Assembly: GCA_938041635.1 (NCBI GenBank)
Contig: CALIAD010000120.1
Location: 1-51,558 of the forward strand
DNA length: 51,558 nucleotides
Direction of reading: 5' to 3'
Source: an uncultured Atopobium sp.
GTDB lineage: Bacteria > Actinomycetota > Coriobacteriia > Coriobacteriales > Atopobiaceae
Below the pieces are notes generated by a model, which ran no database searches, had not been told where the DNA came from, and worked only from the letters and a program-made list of their open reading frames with translations. This document shows, in pieces, positions 33,218 through 40,824 of this stretch. Both the position numbers and the translations under genes were made by a program. How positions within the stretch are numbered: the stretch's first letter is position 1; every line of letters starts with the position of its first letter.

Positions 33218-34096
33218 ATGGCAAGAGATTTCTTTCCTTTTGTTGAGGAAAATACAAACCAGAATGAAAAAGACGCTGGTTCTGATAATTCTCTCACCGT
33301 CCGTTATGCTGCGCGTATTGCAGTGTATGACGATAAAGCCGCAGCACCTCGTGTTGTTCTCGTGGAACCAAAAGATGTTCGATCTTATCTTGATGAAATT
33401 GCAGCTACCGTTAACCAGCTTGCACACGAGCAGGGAGGAAAAATTCCTTTTATGGTTATGCGTGAGATTGTAGAAAATTTCATTCACGCTCGATTTGTAG
33501 CGCCTACAATTTCAATCATGGATAACGGAAATACCATTAGGTTTTCAGACCAGGGACCTGGTATTAAAGAGAAAAATCGAGCTCTTGAGTTTGGTACTTC
33601 TTCTGCAACAGAAGAGATGAAATCGTTTATTAGAGGCGTTGGTTTTGGCCTTCCTTATGCTCAACAATACATGGTTGAGAAGGGTGGAAGTCTTACCCTC
33701 GAAGACAATATCTCTGGCGGAACCATTGTTACTTTGTCAACACGACGCTCTAAAGATGCACACATTCAGACGCTTCCAACTCAAGAAGAAGCTGAAGAAT
33801 TATCTGTAAATCAGAACCAACAGACGATTTCACATACTCCGCTAGCAGTATCTCATGAGACAGCTGCACAGCCAGCTACACAGCTTCCCAATCTGATACT
33901 TACAGATCGAGCAAAACAAGTTCTTCAATACCTTTCTGAACATGAATGGGTTGGAGCAACAGAGTTAACAAGTACCTATGGACTTTCAACACCAACGTGG
34001 TCAAGAGAATTAAAATCGCTGGTAAACATAGGAATAATCGGAAAAATTGGGCAGAAATATAAGCTCACTACTATTGGAGAAACTCTCCTTTCATAG
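33218..34096 (+). CDS. GHKL-type ATPase with C-terminal winged helix, next to dnaA
   Basis: No named family recognised. Residues about 45-175 form a GHKL (HSP90/histidine kinase-like) ATPase: N box E83-IVE-N87, G1 box D111-QGPG, and G2 box G140-VGFGLP. There is no HisKA domain, receiver or membrane helix, so it is not a normal sensor kinase; the ATPase most resembles kinase or SpoIIAB-type modules. After a flexible Gln/Thr/Ala-rich linker (about 180-225), residues 226-292 look like a winged helix (RAKQVLQYLSEHEWVGATELTSTYGLS). ATG 33218 has AAGGGGG about 5 nt upstream. It lies 83 nt before dnaA inside the box cluster, so it could regulate or sense initiation. Confidence 0.85.
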   Translation: MARDFFPFVEENTNQNEKDAGSDNSLTVRYAARIAVYDDKAAAPRVVLVEPKDVRSYLDEIAATVNQLAHEQGGKIPFMVMREIVENFIHARFVAPTISIMDNGNTIRFSDQGPGIKEKNRALEFGTSSATEEMKSFIRGVGFGLPYAQQYMVEKGGSLTLEDNISGGTIVTLSTRRSKDAHIQTLPTQEEAEELSVNQNQQTISHTPLAVSHETAAQPATQLPNLILTDRAKQVLQYLSEHEWVGATELTSTYGLSTPTWSRELKSLVNIGIIGKIGQKYKLTTIGETLLS

Positions 34097-34099
34097 AGT

Positions 34100-34163
34100 T
34101 TCTCAACATTATTCGCTGAAAGTTATCAACATTCCTCTATACTAGGTGTCCCAATTTTCAACA
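34100..34163. promoter_or_regulatory. Three DnaA-box-like 9-mers upstream of dnaA
   Basis: TTCTCAACA (34100-34108), TTATCAACA (34123-34131) and TTTTCAACA (34155-34163) lie in the same orientation in the 83-nt gap before dnaA. Each has A where the standard box TTATCCACA has its second C. They could serve origin activity and dnaA autoregulation. Confidence 0.6.
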
Positions 34164-34179
34164 TTTTGATTGGACACGT

Positions 34180-35709
34180 ATGGATGCATCATTTGATTCA
34201 GACGCAGTAGCTCTGTGGCAAGACGCAATTGACCTCTTGGTTGAAGAGAATCAGCCAGAGGCTTTTATCGCTATGTTGAGAACCTGCACTCCAATTAAAG
34301 TTGAAGATAACGCTCTGTGTGCTGAGACACCAATGCGCTTGGCATATAACCGTATCCTTAAGAATCTTCCGATTGTTGAGAGATGTCTTTCGGCAGCAGC
34401 CTTTGAAGACATTATTTTAAGCCTTACTCTTACAAAGTCTTCTACTCCTGTTACCACTACTTCCACAATGACTCCTCAAGAGTTCAATGCTTGGAAGCAA
34501 ACAACTGCTCCTATACGAGCAGTTGTTCCAGAGCAGATTCAAGATTTTGAATCCCAGGAGCAAAGCCTTGAAGAATTAAAACAACAGACCTTAAAACGTC
34601 GTAAGAGTAATCCTCTTTATGAAGAGACATCTTTCAACTCAAACCTCACCTTTGATCGCTTTGTTGTTGGTGACGAGAATGAGCTTGCCCATCAGCATGC
34701 ATTAAATGTTGCAAATGACGCAAAAGGTAAGGCAAACCCGCTGTTTATTTACGGTGCAAGTGGTCTTGGAAAAACTCACCTTTTACGCGCGGTTCAAAAC
34801 TACATCAACTCTGAAGATATCGAACGCGTTTGTGTTTACAAAGATGCAGATGCCTTTGTTGATGACTACGTAAATGCAGTTCGTAAAAACGCGTCAGGAA
34901 ACGCGGCAACAGAGCTTAGTAATAACTACCAAAACATTGATGTTCTTATCATCGATGATGTCCAAAAACTTGCTGGCAAAGCAGGTACTATTAACTTCTT
35001 CTTCAATATTTTTAACTCTCTTATTGATAGAGGTAAGCAAATTATTCTTGCCGCAGATAGAACACCTGCTCAGCTTGGTATGGGATCTGACGGCTTTGAT
35101 GATCGTATTACTTCTCGTATGAGTGGTGGCATCGTTATTGGTATTGAGTCTCCAAGCTACGAGATGAAACTCAATCTTATTCATGTCTTCTGCGACCGAG
35201 CTTTTAAAGAGAGAAATTCTTCTCTTACTGCAGATGATTTACCAGAGGACATCCGTCGCTACATGGCTGACAAAGCCGGTCAAAGTATTAGAACACTTGA
35301 AGGCTTCTGTAATCGTTGTGTAACTGGTCAGATTAAGGCAAAAGAATCTGGCACAAATATTAAACAGGAAGAAATCGATAAGATTGCAGACACGCTCTGG
35401 CGCCGCGTTTCAAAGACCGTAAATATCGAGAAGGTCCAAGAAGTTGTAGAAAATATCTATGGCATTAGTCATCGAGATATTGTTGGTAACAAGAGAAATA
35501 AAGAGATTGCAGAACCTCGTCACGTTGCAATTTATCTTGCTCACGACCTTTGCCAATACACACTGGTAAATATTGGTAAGCATTTCGGTGGAAGAAAACA
35601 CGCAACTATTTTGCACAGTATTGAGGTAATAGAAGAGAGAGTCAAAGAAGATAAAAGTTTCTATGATCAAATTTCTCAACTTAAGAAGACTATCCTTGAA
35701 CAAAGTTAG
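34180..35709 (+). CDS. dnaA: Chromosomal replication initiator DnaA
   Basis: AAA+ initiator that binds origin boxes and opens DNA. Domain I is residues 1 to about 90. A linker follows, then domain III with Walker A GASGLGKTH, Walker B VLIIDDVQ and sensor regions. Domain IV is the C-terminal 95 residues. The signature usually read GGRDHTTVLH is here GGR-K473-H474-A475-T476-ILH, changing two residues that contact bases in E. coli DnaA (D433 and T435). Codons are clear: AAA, CAC, GCA, ACT. ATG 34180 has no strong ribosome site (GGACACGT), unusual among its neighbours. Confidence 0.98.
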   Translation: MDASFDSDAVALWQDAIDLLVEENQPEAFIAMLRTCTPIKVEDNALCAETPMRLAYNRILKNLPIVERCLSAAAFEDIILSLTLTKSSTPVTTTSTMTPQEFNAWKQTTAPIRAVVPEQIQDFESQEQSLEELKQQTLKRRKSNPLYEETSFNSNLTFDRFVVGDENELAHQHALNVANDAKGKANPLFIYGASGLGKTHLLRAVQNYINSEDIERVCVYKDADAFVDDYVNAVRKNASGNAATELSNNYQNIDVLIIDDVQKLAGKAGTINFFFNIFNSLIDRGKQIILAADRTPAQLGMGSDGFDDRITSRMSGGIVIGIESPSYEMKLNLIHVFCDRAFKERNSSLTADDLPEDIRRYMADKAGQSIRTLEGFCNRCVTGQIKAKESGTNIKQEEIDKIADTLWRRVSKTVNIEKVQEVVENIYGISHRDIVGNKRNKEIAEPRHVAIYLAHDLCQYTLVNIGKHFGGRKHATILHSIEVIEERVKEDKSFYDQISQLKKTILEQS

Positions 35710-35942
35710 TGTTTAAAACCTGTTAGTAAGATGTTAATTGGTGAAGAGAAGTAATGGTTTGTTGTTGAGAGTTTAAGAGGGGGAGTTTTACTTTGTTTAT
35801 GAATGTCAAAAATAAGCAAACAAATCTGACCTCTAGAAACATATTTCTACCTCTAGAAATGTAAAGCTTTCTTCTTTTCAACATAGCTTATTATTACTAC
35901 GATATTTTTATTCTTATCTAAGAAATAATAGAAAGGGTCGTC
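35710..35942. other. dnaA-dnaN intergenic region with boxes and direct repeats
   Basis: An AT-rich gap with TTTTCAACA at 35875-35883 and a weaker match (CTCTCAACA on the minus strand, 35763-35771). ACCTCTAGAAA occurs twice, at 35829-35839 and 35849-35859, starts exactly 20 bp apart and therefore on the same helix face. The dnaN promoter probably lies downstream of these, in the AT-rich run before 35930. Confidence 0.55.
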
Positions 35943-37043
35943 ATGAAATTTACTGTAAGTCAATCCGCTCTCCAGACGGCACTTGATATTGTTTCTAAAG
36001 GTATTGGTTCTAATACAACACTTCCTATTCTCTCTGGTATTTATCTCAAAGCATTTAATGGCATGCTCGAGCTACAATCCAGTGACTTAACTATTTCTAT
36101 TAAGCATCAAATTGCAGCAAACGTAGAGGAAGAAGGAGAAACAGTTGTTTCTGGAAAGGTTATCCAGAACATTGTTAAAAATCTTCCTGATGCTGCAATT
36201 ACTTTTGAAGGTGGAGAACGTACGCTTTCTGTAACATGTCAGCGTTCGTCTTTTAGACTTAATACTCTTTCTGCTCACGACTGGGCTCAATTCCCAGAGT
36301 TTGATCTTGAGAAAACCTGTGAGCTCCCAAGTCAACTTCTATCAACTATGGTTGATAAAGTGTATCGCGTAACTTCTAAGGAAGCTTCTCGTCCTATTCT
36401 TCAGGGAATTTCTCTCACTGTTGAGGACAACACTATTCGTCTTGTTGCTACTGACTCATTCCGTCTTGCTGTTTGTGATTCCAACACAGATACTCCAGCA
36501 GGTGAGTCTTTTAGTGCAATTATCTCTGGTGAAGTATTCCATGATGTTCTTTCCATGCGTAGCATGACTGAGAAGGTTTTGATTGGTACTACGGACAATC
36601 AGGTAGTCTTCCAGTTTGGAAACACCACTCACATCTCTCGTAAGATTGAAGGTCATTTCCCCGACTATAAGCAGCTACTTCCTACGTCTTGCACTGCGTC
36701 AGTTGATATCAACGTTGAAGATTTCTCTGCAGCTCTGAAGCGCGTCTCTGTTATTGCACTAGCAAATCCTTCAGTTCGCTTTGATGTTGACGCCGATGGA
36801 AAAGAAGTTAAGCTCTCTGCATCCTCACCAGATCAGGGTGAGTCTTCCGAGCACGTTGAAGCTCAGATTGAGGGAGATTCTCTTTCAATTGCTTTGAATT
36901 ATCACTATGTCTTTGATTGTGTGAATGCTGCTCCTTCTAAGGATCTTCTGCGCCTTGAGCTTCAAGGTCCTTCTCAGCCAGCTATTTTCAAATCAAATGG
37001 CAAGGTTAACTACTTGTATCTTCTGATGCCTGTTCGCCTCTAA
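35943..37043 (+). CDS. dnaN: DNA polymerase III beta sliding clamp
   Basis: Ring-shaped processivity clamp. The three similar domains are visible across 366 residues, with the typical start MKFTVSQSALQTALDIVSKGIGSNTTLPILSGIYL and end LYLLMPVRL. ATG 35943 has GAAAGGG about 6 nt upstream. It is followed by recF after 15 nt. Confidence 0.98.
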   Translation: MKFTVSQSALQTALDIVSKGIGSNTTLPILSGIYLKAFNGMLELQSSDLTISIKHQIAANVEEEGETVVSGKVIQNIVKNLPDAAITFEGGERTLSVTCQRSSFRLNTLSAHDWAQFPEFDLEKTCELPSQLLSTMVDKVYRVTSKEASRPILQGISLTVEDNTIRLVATDSFRLAVCDSNTDTPAGESFSAIISGEVFHDVLSMRSMTEKVLIGTTDNQVVFQFGNTTHISRKIEGHFPDYKQLLPTSCTASVDINVEDFSAALKRVSVIALANPSVRFDVDADGKEVKLSASSPDQGESSEHVEAQIEGDSLSIALNYHYVFDCVNAAPSKDLLRLELQGPSQPAIFKSNGKVNYLYLLMPVRL

Positions 37044-37058
37044 TTTGATAGGGGTTGT

Positions 37059-38150
37059 GTGGGACTTAAAGTTGAACATGTTTCGCTGTATAACTTTCGT
37101 TGTTTTTCTTCGAAAGAGATAGATTTATCTGCACAAACTACTATTTTTGTAGGAAAGAACGCTGCAGGTAAGACAAATACTGTTGAAGCACTACAACTCC
37201 TTACTGCTGGATATTCATTTAGAAAGCCCACACCATCACAGCTCCTTCTTACAGATACTTCTGAGGCAAAGATAGAGATTTCTCTTACAGGAGATGGAAG
37301 AAAGCTAGAAAATACCTGCACCATTACAGAACGGCGCCGTCAATTTTTAAAGAATGGTAAGAAATGTCAGGCTGCAGATATTTCTGGAACACTGATGTCG
37401 GTACTTTTTAATCCCGATGACCTTTCAATGATTAAAGGTGGCGCATCGTATCGCCGAGAAGAATTTGATGACTTTGGCCGCCAGGCAAATAAAAGCTACT
37501 TCAAGGTCTTCTCGGTATATACCAAGACAGTTGAGCAAAGAAATAAGCTGCTTAAATCTGATTGGCCAGATGAAAACTTGCTTGATGCTTGGGATTTTTC
37601 ACTTGCAAGAGGAGGGGCTACGCTTCTTCATGCACGAATTCATTTGTTTGATCGCTTGGCAAAGAAGACATGTGAGATCTACCAGGAACTCTCTGGTGGA
37701 GAACACCTAGAAATGAACTATATTTCTTCAATTGGAGAGGTATCTCTTGAGGCCACTAGAGAAGAAATTACTGATCAATTCTTGAAGGCTTTAAGTGAAG
37801 CTCGCACGGATGATATTCGTCGTCAGCAAAGTACAAAAGGACCTCATCGAGACGACGTTGAGTTTTTAATTGAGGGCAAAGATGCTAGAAATTTTGGTTC
37901 TCAAGGCCAAATTAGAACTGTCGTTTTAGCACTTAAGATGGCAGAAGTTCTCCTTTCAGAAGAAATACTTGGCGAGAAACCCTTGCTGCTTTTAGATGAT
38001 GTTATGAGTGAGCTTGATGAAGACCGCAGAAAAGCCATCATGGAATTTGCATTCCATGACATTCAAACGGTAATTACCACTACAAACCTTGGGTATTTCT
38101 CTGAAGAGGTTTTAGAAAAAGCGCAGATAGTTAGGTTTAGCGATGAATAA
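37059..38150 (+). CDS. recF: DNA replication and repair protein RecF
   Basis: SMC-like ATPase that helps load RecA at gaps. The start LKVEHVSLYNFRCFSS leads to Walker A GKNAAGKTN. The middle has KGPHRDDVEF, and the end has FGSQGQIRTVVLALKMAE and Walker B LLLDDVMSELDEDRR. GTG 37059 has AGGGG about 5 nt upstream. The last 8 nt overlap dciA. Confidence 0.96.
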   Translation: MGLKVEHVSLYNFRCFSSKEIDLSAQTTIFVGKNAAGKTNTVEALQLLTAGYSFRKPTPSQLLLTDTSEAKIEISLTGDGRKLENTCTITERRRQFLKNGKKCQAADISGTLMSVLFNPDDLSMIKGGASYRREEFDDFGRQANKSYFKVFSVYTKTVEQRNKLLKSDWPDENLLDAWDFSLARGGATLLHARIHLFDRLAKKTCEIYQELSGGEHLEMNYISSIGEVSLEATREEITDQFLKALSEARTDDIRRQQSTKGPHRDDVEFLIEGKDARNFGSQGQIRTVVLALKMAEVLLSEEILGEKPLLLLDDVMSELDEDRRKAIMEFAFHDIQTVITTTNLGYFSEEVLEKAQIVRFSDE

Positions 38151-38676
38151 TCAACAAGAAACACCTGCGCGCGGTGGCAATGAAAATGCAAAAGATTTAA
38201 TGAGTTCTCTGCTTGGAACCTTCAAAGATTCTAAGAGCATGTCAAAAAATCGTCGTGCCTATCTTGCGTGGGTTGAAGCAAATGGTGAAAGAGAGACAGA
38301 ACATACAACCGGCGTATTTGTTAGAGAAGTTGCTGGTAGAGAGTACCCTGTACTTACTGTCTATGTAGACAATCGTATGTGTATGATTGATTTTCTTGCA
38401 CAGAGAGAAATTTATAGAGCCAGGCTCTCAGAGCAAGGCCTGGAGTTCTCAGACCTTGAATTTAAGCTGGACAAATACAATAGACATGCTGGTAAAGAAG
38501 ATGACTCATCAGAAAAGCAAGCACAGGGCCAAAAAGAAGAGAAAAAAGATCTTCCAGAACTCACACCAGAAGAGAAATTACAAATTTCTGAGTTAGTTTC
38601 TGGACTTTCTGAGCCACTTAAGTCAACGGCTTATAAAGCGATTGAAGCAAGTTTTAGACAAAAAAAGAGTCTTTAG
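38143..38676 (+). CDS. dciA: DUF721/DciA-family protein
   Basis: DciA-family proteins load the replicative helicase in bacteria lacking DnaC or DnaI. The KH-like core (about 25-110) includes NRRAYLAWVEANGERETEHTTGVFV and PVLTVYVDNRMCMIDFLAQREIYRARL. A charged Lys/Glu/Gln linker and a short helical C-terminus follow. Position between recF and gyrB matches the actinobacterial homologue. The assignment rests on this position and on the family core, not on a search. ATG 38143 overlaps recF. Confidence 0.8.
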   Translation: MNNQQETPARGGNENAKDLMSSLLGTFKDSKSMSKNRRAYLAWVEANGERETEHTTGVFVREVAGREYPVLTVYVDNRMCMIDFLAQREIYRARLSEQGLEFSDLEFKLDKYNRHAGKEDDSSEKQAQGQKEEKKDLPELTPEEKLQISELVSGLSEPLKSTAYKAIEASFRQKKSL

Positions 38677-38677
38677 T

Positions 38678-38698
38678 CTAATCTGTCACTAATCTGTC
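38678..38698. repeat. 11-bp-spaced direct repeat before gyrB
   Basis: CTAATCTGTC occurs twice, starts 11 bp apart (38678-38687 and 38689-38698), immediately after the dciA stop. An 11-bp period suits a tandemly bound regulator. Downstream, TTGGCG (38777) with TATATC (38801) or TTGATT (38771) with TAAAAT (38792) are weak gyrB promoter candidates. Confidence 0.5.
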
Positions 38699-38836
38699 CT
38701 TAAATCTCTTTACAGAGCCTCTCAGATACCAAATATTACTTTTTAAACAATGAAATTTCTCTGTGCCGAGTTGATTTTGGCGATTTCATAGTAAAATACC
38801 TATATCATTCCGCTCACAATTGAAGAGAGGACTTAC

Positions 38837-40780
38837 GTGGCAAAAGAAAATAAGTATGACGGTACAGAGATTAAGATCCTTGAAGGCCTTGAGGCTGTTC
38901 GTAAGCGTCCAGGTATGTATATTGGTACAACTTCAGCTTCTGGTCTGCATCACCTTGTTTGGGAGATTGTAGATAACTCAGTCGATGAGGCAATGGCTGG
39001 TTATTGCTCCAAAATTAAGGTAACCGTTCATCCAGATAACTCTATTTCTGTTGAAGATAATGGTCGTGGTATTCCTGTAGACCTTCATCCACAGAAAAAG
39101 ATCCCAACTCTTGAGGTTGTTCTTACTATCCTTCACGCAGGTGGTAAGTTTGATAACAACGCTTATAAAGTCTCCGGTGGCCTTCACGGCGTTGGCGTTT
39201 CTGTTGTAAACGCTCTTTCAAAGAAACTTGTTGCGCAGGTTAAGCGTGATGGCAAAATCTACGAGATGGTCTTTGAGCGCGGTAAAACCGTTCAGAAGAT
39301 GAAGGAAATTGGTACTTCAAAATCTAACGGTACTACCATTACTTTCTGGCCAGACGACATGATCTTTGAGACCACTACGTATAACTTTGACACACTTCGT
39401 GACCGTCTCCAGGAAACCGCATTCCTTAACAAGAACCTTAAAATTACTCTTGTTGATGAGCGTGAGCTCACTCCTCGTCAGGTTGATTTCCAGTATGCTG
39501 GCGGCATCATCGATTTTGTTAAGTACCTTAATGACGAGAAAACCGTTTTACCAGGACTTTCTCGCCCTATCTATATTGAAGGTAAGTCAGACCCTGACGC
39601 TCCAATGTCTCAGATGGGTGAGGTAGAGGTTGCTATTCAGTGGAATACTGACTTCAGTGACAGAACTCTTTCTTTTGCAAACGACATTTTCACTGAGGAA
39701 GGCGGAATGCACCTCGAGGGCTTCCGTACTGCTCTTACTAAAGTAATAAATGATTACGGCACCAGGCAGGGAATTCTTAAAGAGAAAGACCCTAAACTTG
39801 AGGGCGGCGATATTCGCGAGGGCTTAACTGCTGTTATTTCAGTCAAGCTGCCAGATCCTCAGTTTGAAGGACAGACAAAGGCAAAGCTTGGTAGTTCTTA
39901 CATGAGAACTCTCACCAACAAGATTGTTACTCAGGGTCTCTCAGAGTACCTGGAAGAGCACCCAAATCAGGCAAAAGAGATTCTCAAGAAAGCATCGCAG
40001 GCTGCAAAAGGCCGTCTTGCTGCTCGTAAAGCTCGTGAAGCAACACGCCGTAAGGGACTTCTTGAGTCAGCTGCTCTTCCTGGAAAGCTTGCAGACTGCT
40101 CCGTTCGCGATGCAGAGATGACTGAGCTCTTCATCGTCGAGGGTGACTCCGCAGGTGGTTCTGCAAAGATGGCACGTGACCGTTCTATCCAGGCAGTTCT
40201 TCCACTTCGCGGAAAAATTTTGAACGTTGAGCGCGTACAGGCTCACCGCGCACTTTCTTCTGACACTATTACTTCGCTGATTACCGCTATTGGTACGGGC
40301 GTTGGAGATGAGTTTAATATTGAGAAGGCTCGTTATCACAAGATTGTCATCATGACCGATGCCGATGTTGACGGCTCTCACATTAGAATTCTTCTGCTTA
40401 CCTTCTTCTATCGTTATATGAAGCCAATGATTGACGCAGGTTATATCTACGTTGCTCAGCCTCCTCTGTATCAGATTAAGCCAAAGGGTAAAAAGAACGG
40501 TAAATACATCTATACCGATGAAGAACTTGCTCTTGAGACAAAGAAGTATGAGGACAACACCAAGTACACCATTCAGCGCTACAAGGGTCTTGGTGAGATG
40601 GATCCAGAGCAGCTTTGGGCAACCACTATGGAGCCAAAGAACCGCATTCTTCTTAAGGTAACCATCGATGATGCTCTTGCAGCTGATCGCGCGGTCTCTG
40701 ACCTTATGGGCAATCAGGTTGAGAAGCGTAAAGACTTCATCCAAACACATGCAAAAGACGTCCGCTTCCTGGACATTTAA
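38837..40780 (+). CDS. gyrB: DNA gyrase subunit B
   Basis: ATPase subunit of gyrase. GHKL ATPase motifs are VDNSVDEAMAGY, DNGRGIPVD and GGLHGVGVSVVNALS. The Toprim part has EGDSAGGSAKMARDR and DADVDGSHI, and it ends RYKGLGEMDPEQLW and KRKDFIQTHAKDVRFLDI. It is 647 residues, without the proteobacterial insertion. Start GTG 38837 has AGAGAGGA 6 nt upstream. Confidence 0.98.
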   Translation: MAKENKYDGTEIKILEGLEAVRKRPGMYIGTTSASGLHHLVWEIVDNSVDEAMAGYCSKIKVTVHPDNSISVEDNGRGIPVDLHPQKKIPTLEVVLTILHAGGKFDNNAYKVSGGLHGVGVSVVNALSKKLVAQVKRDGKIYEMVFERGKTVQKMKEIGTSKSNGTTITFWPDDMIFETTTYNFDTLRDRLQETAFLNKNLKITLVDERELTPRQVDFQYAGGIIDFVKYLNDEKTVLPGLSRPIYIEGKSDPDAPMSQMGEVEVAIQWNTDFSDRTLSFANDIFTEEGGMHLEGFRTALTKVINDYGTRQGILKEKDPKLEGGDIREGLTAVISVKLPDPQFEGQTKAKLGSSYMRTLTNKIVTQGLSEYLEEHPNQAKEILKKASQAAKGRLAARKAREATRRKGLLESAALPGKLADCSVRDAEMTELFIVEGDSAGGSAKMARDRSIQAVLPLRGKILNVERVQAHRALSSDTITSLITAIGTGVGDEFNIEKARYHKIVIMTDADVDGSHIRILLLTFFYRYMKPMIDAGYIYVAQPPLYQIKPKGKKNGKYIYTDEELALETKKYEDNTKYTIQRYKGLGEMDPEQLWATTMEPKNRILLKVTIDDALAADRAVSDLMGNQVEKRKDFIQTHAKDVRFLDI

Positions 40781-40824
40781 TGGTTTCTCGCTAAATCATT
40801 AGACAGAAAATGAAAGGGTAACTT

